Origin: CAZUVM01 sp964623885
Lineage (GTDB): Bacteria; Verrucomicrobiota; Verrucomicrobiia; Limisphaerales; UBA8199
Assembly (NCBI GenBank): GCA_964623885.1
Contig: CAZUVM010000046.1
Coordinates: forward strand, 1 to 29,367
Direction: 5' to 3'
DNA: 29,367 bases
The translations under genes were made by a program, and so were the position numbers. This document shows positions 9,178 to 16,268 of this stretch, in pieces; the first letter of the stretch is position 1, and each line of letters opens with the position of its first letter. The notes below the pieces were generated by a model. The model was not told the DNA's origin. It saw only the letters and a program-made list of their open reading frames with translations, and did no database searches.

Positions 9178-10710
9178 ATGAATTCTGCATCATTCATCCA
9201 TTCACACAATTGGAAAGCAATAACGATCGTGGGGGCTCTTTTCGCAGGTATCGGTCGCGGCTGGGCTGCAACCCATTACGTGGACCTGAATAGCCCGAGT
9301 CCTACACCGCCGTTCACAAACTGGGCAACGGCGGCGCATATCATTCAAGACGCGGTGGATGCGAGCGCACCAACTGACGATGTTCTTGTTACCAATGGCA
9401 TTTACGCTACTGGCGGTGACGGAGTGAACCGTGTCGTAACTCACAACCCGCTAACCCTCATGAGTGTCAACGGGCCGGATTTCACCGTGATTGACGGTGC
9501 GCAGTCCAATCTCTGTGCTTATCTGGCAGCCGGCACGTCGATGACGGGGTTCGCCTTTACAAACGGTGGAGGTGTCGATTACACGATGGCGATCTGGTGC
9601 GATTCCAAGACTGCAACTCTCTCCAATTGTGTAATCAGTGCTGGCGGATTTGGGGTGGTTGGAGGCTCGTTGTATAGCTGCACTTTGAGCAACAATTTCC
9701 TGAGGGGAGCGTATTATTCAACACTGAACAATTGCCTTCTGGTAGGAAATCGAGGAGGAGCGGAGAACAGCATTTTAAACAATTGCGTGCTGATTGGGAA
9801 CACCGCGTATGATGGCGATCACGGTAAAAGGGGAGGAGGAGCCTACGGTGGCACCCTCAACAACTGCCTGATTATCAGCAATACCGCGCCAGCCGACGAG
9901 GTTTTCCCTGGCTATGGTGGAGGAGCAGATGAAGCGACCCTTAAAGGCTGCATTCTGGTGGGCAACACACCCGATGGGGCAAATCTGTGCTGGCTAGAAA
10001 ACTGCACGCTCGTGCGGAACGGCCGTGGAATCACGTCGAGCTTGGCTACCAATTGTATTGTTTGCTTTAATGGTGATGGGAGTGGACAGGATGATTACAA
10101 CGCGAATTCCTCCCTTTGTTGGTGTTGCACCACGCTGCTACCGACCAACGGAATTGGAAACATCACTAATTCTCCGGGCTTTCTGGATCCAGTCGGTAGC
10201 AATCTGCGCCTGCAATCCAACTCCCCCTGCATCAATGCCGGGAACAACGCTTACGCACCTCCGGGTCCGGACCTCGATGGCAATCCTCGCATTGCCGGGG
10301 GCGCGGTGGACATTGGCGCATACGAATTCCAAAATCCCACCTCACTGATTTCCTACGCCTGGCTTCAGCAATATGGCTTGCCCACGGACGGCTCGGCCGA
10401 TTATGCCGACCCAGACGGCGACGGCATGAACAATTGGCAGGAATGGCGGACCGGAACAAATCCAACCAACTCCCTGTCCGCGCTGCGAATAGTATCAGCC
10501 TTGCCCACCGGCAACAACGTCACCGTGACCTGGCAAAGCGTGGCCGGGGTCACTTACTTCCTGGAGCGCACCACGAATCTCCTTGGCCCGGCGCCTGTGT
10601 TCACGCCCGTCGCAACAGGCATTCCCGGCCAGGACGGCACGACTTCTTATCCCGATGCAAACTCGGTTGGTACCGGACCTTTGTTCTATCGCGTGGGCGT
10701 CGGGAATTAA
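9178..10710 (+). CDS. Exported right-handed beta-helix protein with choice-of-anchor Q region
   Basis: A 510-residue protein from ATG 9178. I prefer this start to the in-frame TTG at 9142 because it gives a normal signal peptide (AITIVGALFAGIGRGWA). The first mature segment, ATHYVDLNSPSPTPPFTNWATAA followed by IQDAVDASAPTDDVLVTNG, is typical of parallel beta-helix proteins. Many short turns follow with an LNNCLLxGN pattern, each likely one helical rung. SPCINAGNN, then PDLDGNPRIAGGAVDIGAYEFQ, is the choice-of-anchor Q signature. A DPDGDGMNNWQEW calcium-binding-type repeat links to a C-terminal module with TYFLERTTNLLG and FYRVGVGN. The product may bind or cleave polysaccharide, but no catalytic residues can be assigned. 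A short ATG-led frame at 9119-9145 precedes it. Confidence 0.85.
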   Translation: MNSASFIHSHNWKAITIVGALFAGIGRGWAATHYVDLNSPSPTPPFTNWATAAHIIQDAVDASAPTDDVLVTNGIYATGGDGVNRVVTHNPLTLMSVNGPDFTVIDGAQSNLCAYLAAGTSMTGFAFTNGGGVDYTMAIWCDSKTATLSNCVISAGGFGVVGGSLYSCTLSNNFLRGAYYSTLNNCLLVGNRGGAENSILNNCVLIGNTAYDGDHGKRGGGAYGGTLNNCLIISNTAPADEVFPGYGGGADEATLKGCILVGNTPDGANLCWLENCTLVRNGRGITSSLATNCIVCFNGDGSGQDDYNANSSLCWCCTTLLPTNGIGNITNSPGFLDPVGSNLRLQSNSPCINAGNNAYAPPGPDLDGNPRIAGGAVDIGAYEFQNPTSLISYAWLQQYGLPTDGSADYADPDGDGMNNWQEWRTGTNPTNSLSALRIVSALPTGNNVTVTWQSVAGVTYFLERTTNLLGPAPVFTPVATGIPGQDGTTSYPDANSVGTGPLFYRVGVGN

Positions 10711-10759
10711 GAGGGCTCGGCAAATCCAAGAACCTTTAATCCAATAACTAAACTCAAAA

Positions 10760-12670
10760 ATGAAACCCAGCTTCTTGCTGATGTGCAGTATTCTGCTGCT
10801 TGTCTGCCCACCGGCACACGCGCAATTCAGTTACGAGACCAATAACGGCACGGTCACTATTACGGGATACACGGGCAATGACGGTTATGTTGTCATCCCG
10901 AGCGCGATTAATTATTTGCCGGTAGTGGCTATCGGATATGAAGCGTTCGTGGGAAGCATAATAACAAGTCTCACGATCCCCAACAGCGTCACGAGTATCG
11001 GAAAAGAGGCATTTGCTGGAAGTTCGCTGACCTTCGTTGTGATCCCGGACAGTGTCACGAACATTGAAGATGGGGCGTTTGGCTTTTGCGACAGCCTCCA
11101 GGCGATCGACGTCAACGTGAACAACGACGTATTCGTCAGCGTGGATGGAGTCTTGTTTGACAAGAGCGAAAAAACGCTGATCCAGTTTCCCGCCGGTAAC
11201 GGAGCGGGAAGCTACGCCGTGCCTGACGGCGTTACCACCATTCGCGGTGAAGCGTTCTCCAGCTGTTACAGCCTAGGCAACGTGGCACTCCCTGATACCC
11301 TCATCAGCATCGGGGATTGGGCATTCTCTGATGTTCCTCTTGCGGAAGTCACGATTCCAAACAGCGTCACCAGCATCGGCGACGGGACGTTTGCTGAAGG
11401 TAGCTTTTTCACCATTACCGTCCCAAACGGTGTCACCAATATTGGAGCCCAAGCGTTCTTTTCTGTGAATCTTAGGAGTATAAATGTCGACCCTGCGAAT
11501 GGATTCTACAGCAGCTTGGATGGAATTTTGTTCGACAAAGACAAGACGAGCCTGATCCAGGTGCCCGTGGGTGCCGGATTAGGAAGCTACACGATCCCTG
11601 ACACCGTGACCAGCATCGGGGACTGGGCATTTCAGTTCTGCTCGAGCCTAACGAACATCATCATTCCAACAAGCGTGACCAACATCGCGGAAGGGGTATT
11701 CTGGAATTGCCACAGCCTAAAGAGTGTAGCGATCCCTAACAGTGTTATTCACCTAGGCGCCGGCGCGTTTTTGTTCACCTCTCTCACGGAAATCACGATT
11801 CCAAACCGCATCGCCAGCATCGAAAATGACACCTTCGCCGCTAGCGGCCTGACTAGTGTCAGTATCCCGAATGGAGTTACCAACATTGGAGATGGCGCTT
11901 TTGCCGATTGTCCCCTGACGAACGTTGTGCTCCCTAATAATCTGATCAGCATCGGTGACGTTGCGTTCTCGTCGACCAGCCTGAGGAGCATTACAATTCC
12001 CAGCAGAGTTACGAGTATCGGCGACGGCCCTTTCTCCTACTGCACTAACCTGACTGCGATTTTGGTGGACCCACTCAACTCGGTCTACAGCAGTGTGGAA
12101 GGAGTGTTGTTCAACCGTACTTCGCTTATTCAGTATCCAGTTGGCAACCGATCCGCAAACTACAGGATCCCAAATAGTATCACCGGTATCCGAGATTCTG
12201 CCTTTCGGGGGTGCCGTTTCCTAATCAGCGTCACCATCCCTGGCGGCGTCACGTCCATCGAGGCCGCTGCGTTCGTTGACTGTGGCAACCTGACGAAAAT
12301 TTATTTTCAGGGCAACGCCCCACGTGCTGATTTGAGGGGTCCCGAATTCGAATTTCCGGCAACGGTCTTTTATCTGCCGGGAACTACGGGTTGGGGCACA
12401 AGCTACGGAGGCGTACCAACAGGAGTATGGACACTTCCCTACCCTTTGATTCTGAACAACACTCCGGGCTCCGGAGCGCAATCCAACGGTTTCGGATTCA
12501 CCATATCATGGGCAACAAATGCCTCTGTGATCGTCGAAGCATCTACTGATCTGAACAATCCGAATTGGTCCCCCGTGCAGACCAACGCCCTCAACAATGG
12601 CGTGGTGAATTTCATCGACCCCGGGTGGGCAAATTATCCGAGCCGGTTTTATCGGGTCCTGTCGCAGTAA
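10760..12670 (+). CDS. BspA-type leucine-rich-repeat exported protein (LRR_5), copy 2
   Basis: A 636-residue paralogue of the 6907 gene. Residues 1-21 make a clean signal peptide ending AHA before QFSYETNNG. LRR_5 repeats of about 23 residues fill ~45-545, with three islands carrying NGFYSSLDGILFD-like sequence. They are followed by a FYLPGTTGWG motif and a C-terminal module ending NYPSRFYRVLSQ. The last ~75 residues are nearly the same as in copy 1, at DNA level too, while the repeat bodies are clearly diverged. That points to duplication with later shuffling or gene conversion. The gene starts 49 bp after the beta-helix gene, so a shared transcript is possible. The role is probably surface adhesion; the target is unknown. 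Confidence 0.9.
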   Translation: MKPSFLLMCSILLLVCPPAHAQFSYETNNGTVTITGYTGNDGYVVIPSAINYLPVVAIGYEAFVGSIITSLTIPNSVTSIGKEAFAGSSLTFVVIPDSVTNIEDGAFGFCDSLQAIDVNVNNDVFVSVDGVLFDKSEKTLIQFPAGNGAGSYAVPDGVTTIRGEAFSSCYSLGNVALPDTLISIGDWAFSDVPLAEVTIPNSVTSIGDGTFAEGSFFTITVPNGVTNIGAQAFFSVNLRSINVDPANGFYSSLDGILFDKDKTSLIQVPVGAGLGSYTIPDTVTSIGDWAFQFCSSLTNIIIPTSVTNIAEGVFWNCHSLKSVAIPNSVIHLGAGAFLFTSLTEITIPNRIASIENDTFAASGLTSVSIPNGVTNIGDGAFADCPLTNVVLPNNLISIGDVAFSSTSLRSITIPSRVTSIGDGPFSYCTNLTAILVDPLNSVYSSVEGVLFNRTSLIQYPVGNRSANYRIPNSITGIRDSAFRGCRFLISVTIPGGVTSIEAAAFVDCGNLTKIYFQGNAPRADLRGPEFEFPATVFYLPGTTGWGTSYGGVPTGVWTLPYPLILNNTPGSGAQSNGFGFTISWATNASVIVEASTDLNNPNWSPVQTNALNNGVVNFIDPGWANYPSRFYRVLSQ

Positions 12671-12810
12671 AGTTGCGGCTTATGAAAAGGTTCCGAACGC
12701 AGATATCAAATTGGAGGCTACAATAACACTATCCCCCCGCGATGCTCACGATTTACTATTTGGTTGCCTGCTCAATACCTGGGCAGCCGGCGGCATGCAT
12801 CCGATGCAGG

Positions 12811-12960
12811 CGCGCTTTTACAATTATTTCCTGGGGCGAAGCACAAACCTGCTTGGCGCAGGTGCGGCGTTCACGCCCGTGGCGTCGGGCATTCCTTCGC
12901 GGGGTCGGAACAACTTTTTTATAATCCCGACTGAAATCCCGAGCAGCGTCAGAACAATAG
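12811..12960 (+). pseudogene. Remnant of a secreted-protein C-terminal module
   Basis: The + strand translation reads RFYNYFLGRSTNLLG followed by AAFTPVASGIP. This matches the TYFLERTTNLLG...VFTPVATGIPG segment of the beta-helix protein (10548-10626), and the DNA is also alike. After ~12905 the match dissolves: the expected FYRVGVG ending is missing and the frame seems shifted at a run of T residues. No start codon, signal peptide or upstream body is present, so this is the decayed tail of a former paralogue. Confidence 0.65.
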
Positions 12961-12978
12961 CCGCCTTCACCCCGGTAC

Positions 12979-12998
12979 ATCCTAGCCATGGCTAGGAT
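12979..12998. repeat. Perfect 20-bp palindrome
   Basis: ATCCTAGCCA is followed directly by its exact reverse complement, with NcoI-type CCATGG at the centre. There is no T-run on either side, so it is not an intrinsic terminator. Having no spacer, it is better read as a binding site for a symmetric dimer or as a recombination scar than as an RNA hairpin. Confidence 0.8.
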
Positions 12999-13247
12999 AG
13001 CTGCCAGGATGTTTTCCCCTCAGCCCAGCGGGCTCGATTTGCGGTGGCTCGGTCTGGGCGGTTATCTTGTCCCTCTGCTGGCCCGTGCATCCGAGCCCTG
13101 GGCTCGATGTGTGGGGCCAGTACTTTTATTCCCAAAGTTCTCTCCTTTAGTGCCTCTTCTCCAGCCGCTTTCCGCCGCTTCAGCATCCAGCATCTTGCCG
13201 CAACAAACTCGCAGCGGTGCAGATTGGTGAAGATCCGCGTTCGCCTC

Positions 13248-13318
13248 GGTGGAGATTAGTCGAGATTGGTCGAGATCGCCTCCCCCAAAATCTCCACCAA
13301 TCTCGACTAATCTGCACC
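13248..13318. repeat. 29-bp imperfect inverted repeat built from AGATTRGT units
   Basis: The left arm 13248-13276 pairs with the right arm 13290-13318 with two mismatches, around a 13-nt loop. The arms are themselves built of a quasi-10-bp unit, GAGATTGGT/GAGATTAGT, which also occurs at 13221 and continues past the right arm (13316-13323). The result is a long hairpin with internal periodicity, as seen in intergenic repeats of environmental bacteria. No T-run follows either arm, so a terminator role is not supported. Confidence 0.75.
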
Positions 13319-13391
13319 AATCTGGACCGATTTGCGGACTGGGAGCGCCAGCTTCCAGCCGGCTGATTTCCCATTCGCCAGCGTCTATCAC

Positions 13392-13460
13392 CTACTAACA
13401 GAACCCATCACCTATTAACATTTGATCTCCGCTATTAACACATGGTCCCCGCTACTAACA
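13392..13460. repeat. Four CTAYTAACA repeats spaced exactly 20 bp
   Basis: CTAYTAACA occurs at 13392-13400, 13412-13420, 13432-13440 and 13452-13460, so the start-to-start distance is 20 bp every time. The two bases before each copy are CA/CC or CG, which makes outer (CACCTA) and inner (CCGCTA) subtypes. Read on the other strand the unit is TGTTARTAG with G-rich flanks. The intervening 11 bases differ. The spacing of about two helical turns would put all sites on one face of the DNA. The last copy ends in CA, as an IS21-type transposon end would. No transposase gene is present. Confidence 0.85.
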
Positions 13461-13580
13461 GTTCGAGCTTCTTCCAATTTGTTTCCAAAGCCCTCCGTAC
13501 GCCATCGCCAGCGTCAGTCACGGACACCTCGGTAACCTAGCCACACCTATCGACACCAAAAGCCCTGCGGCAGTTAACAG

Positions 13581-13991
13581 CTACATCGAGGTCTCGGTGG
13601 CCAAACCGACCTTGGTGATGTCGGCTTGCTGCAGAGCATCCAGAACGCCGATGACCCGCTGGTAGTCGACCTCGGCGGAGCCGCGCACCACTACGCTGGT
13701 CTCAGGATCGCTTGCTTTCAACGAGACGAGCGTCTGCTTCAGGGCGGGCAATTCGATCGGTTGATCGTTGAAGGAGATGTGGCCGGCGGCGTCGACCACG
13801 ATCCGATTAATCTTCGGCGGCGGCGAAGAAGATTTATTCTTCTTGGGCGAAGGCAGATTCATCTCGAGATCGTTCGACAATTGCGGAGTGGTGATGATGA
13901 AGATCACCAGCAGCACGAACGCCAGGTCGAGCAGCGGGGTGATATTCAGCTCATTGAGCGAGCTGTGGTGCCCTTTGGAGATCTTCTTCAC
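13581..13991 (-). CDS. exbD: ExbD/TolR-family proton-channel subunit, second copy
   Basis: A 136-residue protein starting at GTG 13991, whose start overlaps the tonB stop (GTGA). No in-frame ATG lies upstream before a stop, so GTG is well supported. A short cytoplasmic N-terminus leads to a single membrane helix, NITPLLDLAFVLLVIFIITT, with Asp22 at the position of the proton-carrying Asp of ExbD. The periplasmic part has the family's SADPETSVVVRGSAEVDYQRVIGVLDALQQADI-like fold (here VVVRGSAEVDYQRVIGVLDA). With ExbB it would use the proton gradient to drive TonB. It is the last gene of the operon and a paralogue of the exbD at 14675-15103. Confidence 0.92.
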   Translation of the reverse strand: MKKISKGHHSSLNELNITPLLDLAFVLLVIFIITTPQLSNDLEMNLPSPKKNKSSSPPPKINRIVVDAAGHISFNDQPIELPALKQTLVSLKASDPETSVVVRGSAEVDYQRVIGVLDALQQADITKVGLATETSM

Positions 13992-14671
13992 CGGCTGCTC
14001 AGATGCATGATCTCCTCAGTCTGTTCGCTGGTGACATCGAACCGGGCGACAAACGTTCCAGGAAACCCTTTGGGCGGCGGGCGGCTGATCAGTTTGGTTG
14101 CTGCAACCGCAGCTTTGACAGAGTTGTCCCAGCGCGCATTGCCGGACCCTTTCAACCAGCGCGAACCGGTAACCTTGCCTTCGACGTCGATGGTCAACTG
14201 CACCTCAGCGATGTAGCGGTCATCCGAAATGTCCTCCGGGCGGCTCCACCGCGATCGCAGGGCATGCTCAACCAGGCCTTTATAAAGCCCGTTGGCGTCG
14301 GCTACGCTCTGCACTTGTTTGGCTCCGTCGCTAAAATCGAAGGACGGCAGGTTCACCGCGGCTGGGGCAACGGCGGGAGCCTCCTGCGCGGGCGGCGGCG
14401 GCGCGGTCTCTACTCGCGGCGGCGGCGCTACCGCCAATTTAGGTGTGTCTACCGGCTTCGGAGGTTCGACCTTCGGCTCCGGCGGCTTTTCCTTCGGCGG
14501 CTCAGGTTTCTTCTCTTTTGGCGCGAGCGTCACGGTGATCTCTTTGAGTTTCTTCCCGAGCATTCCTTCGCGCGCGGCGAATATGAAAAGTCCAATCACC
14601 AAGACACTGTGGAAGACGAATGAAATCGTCAGATTAACTTTCGAGGAATTCCTTTTTCTGCGTTGGCTCAT
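13988..14671 (-). CDS. tonB: TonB-family energy transducer
   Basis: A 227-residue protein from ATG 14671, preceded on its strand by a clear AAAGGAG six bases upstream. The basic N-terminus MSQRRKR leads into one membrane helix (~13-32) with His21, similar in place to the functional TonB histidine. Residues ~51-106 are a Lys/Pro/Glu-rich periplasmic spacer (EKKPEPPKEKPPEPK). The C-terminal domain (~135-220: ALRSRWSRP, then VQLTIDVEGKVTGSRWLKGSG) is the TonB/TolA-like fold that touches outer-membrane receptors. It lies between two exbD genes, three bases after the first and overlapping the second, so co-translation is likely. TolA rather than TonB function cannot be excluded, as no tolB or pal is seen nearby. 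Confidence 0.85.
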   Translation of the reverse strand: MSQRRKRNSSKVNLTISFVFHSVLVIGLFIFAAREGMLGKKLKEITVTLAPKEKKPEPPKEKPPEPKVEPPKPVDTPKLAVAPPPRVETAPPPPAQEAPAVAPAAVNLPSFDFSDGAKQVQSVADANGLYKGLVEHALRSRWSRPEDISDDRYIAEVQLTIDVEGKVTGSRWLKGSGNARWDNSVKAAVAATKLISRPPPKGFPGTFVARFDVTSEQTEEIMHLSSR

Positions 14672-14674
14672 CTG

Positions 14675-15103
14675 TTACTCCTTTCTCGACGAACCGTCCG
14701 GGAACGGTTCCGTTGCCAGATTCACTTTGCCGACGTTCGCTTGCTGCAGCATGTCCATGACCGCCACGATTCGGGCGTACTTCGTCCGCGCCGAACCGCG
14801 AATCACCACGTTCAAGTCCGGATCATCGATGCGCATGCCCACGACTTTTTCCTGCAGCGATGGAAGATCGACGGGTTCCTTGTTCAAATACATCTGCCCG
14901 TTGCTCTCAACGGTTACGTACGTGAGCTTCGGTTTGGGATCCTTTTGCCGGCGTGTCGCTGAAGGCAGATCGACATCCAGGTCGTTCACTATCGGTGTCG
15001 TTGTGATGATGAAGATGACCAGCAGCACAAACGCCAAATCCAACAGCGGTGTAATATTCAACTCCGCCATCGCGTGATGATTGCTGGAGGAACACTTCTT
15101 CAT
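14675..15103 (-). CDS. exbD: ExbD/TolR-family proton-channel subunit, first copy
   Basis: A 142-residue protein from ATG 15103 with an AGAAGAG-like ribosome site upstream. The helix NITPLLDLAFVLLVIFIITT is the same as in the second copy and carries Asp22, the expected proton-binding residue. The periplasmic domain differs (NVVIRGSARTKYARIVAVMDMLQQANVGKVN). It begins MKKCSSSNHH, with a cysteine and histidines not found in the other copy. It lies 19 bp after exbB and 3 bp before tonB, within one operon. Two different ExbD subunits may form a mixed channel or serve separate states; this is inference. Confidence 0.93.
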   Translation of the reverse strand: MKKCSSSNHHAMAELNITPLLDLAFVLLVIFIITTTPIVNDLDVDLPSATRRQKDPKPKLTYVTVESNGQMYLNKEPVDLPSLQEKVVGMRIDDPDLNVVIRGSARTKYARIVAVMDMLQQANVGKVNLATEPFPDGSSRKE

Positions 15104-15122
15104 CAGGCTCTTCTGGCGAGTT

Positions 15123-16082
15123 TCATTTTACCAGGGCGGCTTCGGGCTCCGGGCCAGGTCTGGTTGCGGCCAAAATGTGAGCCGGAATCGGCGGCGGCAA
15201 AGTCGGGGGCCTGAACTCCTCTGGTGCCGGGCTGGCCGCTACAAAAGGAGCGGACTGGCTGCCCTGCAGTGCGTCGCGAATTTCTTCCGCGAGCGGCCGG
15301 TTATCGACATATTTATGCTCCAGTTGTAGCGCATACTCGCTGGCGAACCCGTCCAATTCCTGAGTGATGCCGCGAATGGTTGTGACCATGTAGTTGTAAG
15401 CAAACATCGCGGGTATGGCCACCGAAAGGCCGGCGACCGTTGCCAGCAACGCGGCGGCGACACCGGGAGCCATCGCAGTCAAACTGGCCGCGCCGGCGCG
15501 GCCGATGCCGGAGAAGGTCTCCATTACTCCCCAGACCGTGCCGAACAAACCGATGAATGGACCGCCCGCCACGGCCGTAGAGAGGATGATCATTCCTTTT
15601 TCCAGGGACATCGCTTCGGCCGAGGCAGCCCGCTCCAGCGCGGCCTGCACCGACTCGAAGGAAGGGCGGCTGATTTTGGTCGAGATCGACCGTGCGATTA
15701 CATCGGTCTGGCCGAACTCTGCGCCACCAGTTCCCAGGGTGCGCACTTTGACGACTTCGACCGGGTTATTCTTTAAATGGTACCCCACCTCCTCGGCGCC
15801 CGTCATGTAAAGCTCGTAAGCCGGCGCTCCGTCGAATTCCTTCTTATTGCGAAAAATTTCCATCGGATCGCGCGTGGCGCGGTAATCGGCGAAGAACTTT
15901 TTAGTCATCTTTTTCGCGCGAATGAGCTGGCGCGCCTTGGTAATGATGACCGACCAGCTAAACACCGAAACGATCAACAGCGCGATCACCGTCGACAAGC
16001 CTTCCTTGGTCAGGTGGTGCCAGGCAAAAGTAATGGCGTTGCCGCCCGCTTCCGCTGCAAACATCGGCGTAATCAAGCTCAT
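15123..16082 (-). CDS. exbB: ExbB/TolQ/MotA-family proton channel
   Basis: A 319-residue inner-membrane protein from ATG 16082, first gene of the exbB-exbD-tonB-exbD operon. Helix 1 is ~30-50, helices 2 and 3 are ~163-187 and ~205-230, and the cytoplasmic loop is long. The family signature GPFIGLFGTVWGVMETF (174-190) and the helix ALLATVAGLSVAIPAMFAYN are intact. It forms the pentameric core around ExbD and powers TonB. The C-terminal 40 residues are Pro/Ala-rich and acidic (EEFRPPTLPPPIPAH), longer than in Escherichia coli ExbB (about 244 residues). The 186-bp gap upstream to the AraC gene would hold the operon promoter. Confidence 0.93.
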   Translation of the reverse strand: MSLITPMFAAEAGGNAITFAWHHLTKEGLSTVIALLIVSVFSWSVIITKARQLIRAKKMTKKFFADYRATRDPMEIFRNKKEFDGAPAYELYMTGAEEVGYHLKNNPVEVVKVRTLGTGGAEFGQTDVIARSISTKISRPSFESVQAALERAASAEAMSLEKGMIILSTAVAGGPFIGLFGTVWGVMETFSGIGRAGAASLTAMAPGVAAALLATVAGLSVAIPAMFAYNYMVTTIRGITQELDGFASEYALQLEHKYVDNRPLAEEIRDALQGSQSAPFVAASPAPEEFRPPTLPPPIPAHILAATRPGPEPEAALVK

Positions 16083-16205
16083 AAGGTCGTCGTCTCACCA
16101 GGGGCAGCGGCATAAATGGACCTCCGCCAACCCTGATAATCGGCAAAACTATGCGGGCTTTACGGGGGAAACGGAAGCGTGCGACTGTGAACAATGGATG
16201 ACCGC

Positions 16206-16225
16206 ATTGTTACGGAATTGTTACG
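16206..16225. promoter_or_regulatory. Two ATTGTTACG direct repeats upstream of exbB
   Basis: ATTGTTACG occurs at 16206-16214 and 16217-16225, exactly 11 bp apart, or one helical turn. It lies in the gap between the AraC-type gene and exbB, about 125 bp upstream of the exbB start. AraC-family proteins often bind tandem direct repeats, so this is a candidate operator. TGTTACG also occurs once at 17122-17128, upstream of the AraC gene itself. No binding data exist. Confidence 0.35.
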
Positions 16226-16268
16226 AACTTGGGCAGCTTGGCCGAAAAGTGTTAAAGCGCTAATTCGG

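Larger units (their letters stand above)
12671..13580. other. 910-bp non-coding stretch between convergent genes, rich in repeats
   Basis: The + strand LRR gene and the - strand exbD gene converge here, and no reading frame looks like a real protein. From left to right the stretch holds a remnant of a secreted-protein C-terminus (~12811-12960), a perfect 20-bp palindrome (12979-12998), a 29-bp imperfect inverted repeat (13248-13318) and a four-copy 20-bp phased repeat (13392-13460). The 10-mer CGCCAGCGTC occurs at 13376-13385 and again at 13506-13515, bracketing the phased repeat. I see nothing recognisable in 13000-13240. Confidence 0.7.

Noticed and set aside
12988..13391. Several overlapping small frames on both strands downstream of the gene remnant
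   Set aside because: They run through the inverted and phased repeats, overlap each other and show no protein-like pattern.
13392..13460. Possible CRISPR array
   Set aside because: Repeats are 9 bp and spacers 11 bp, far too short, and there are no cas genes.
14292..15077. A 261-codon open frame on the + strand over tonB and exbD
   Set aside because: It is antisense to well-supported TonB/ExbD genes; the Gly/Ser-rich run is the complement of the Pro-rich TonB spacer.
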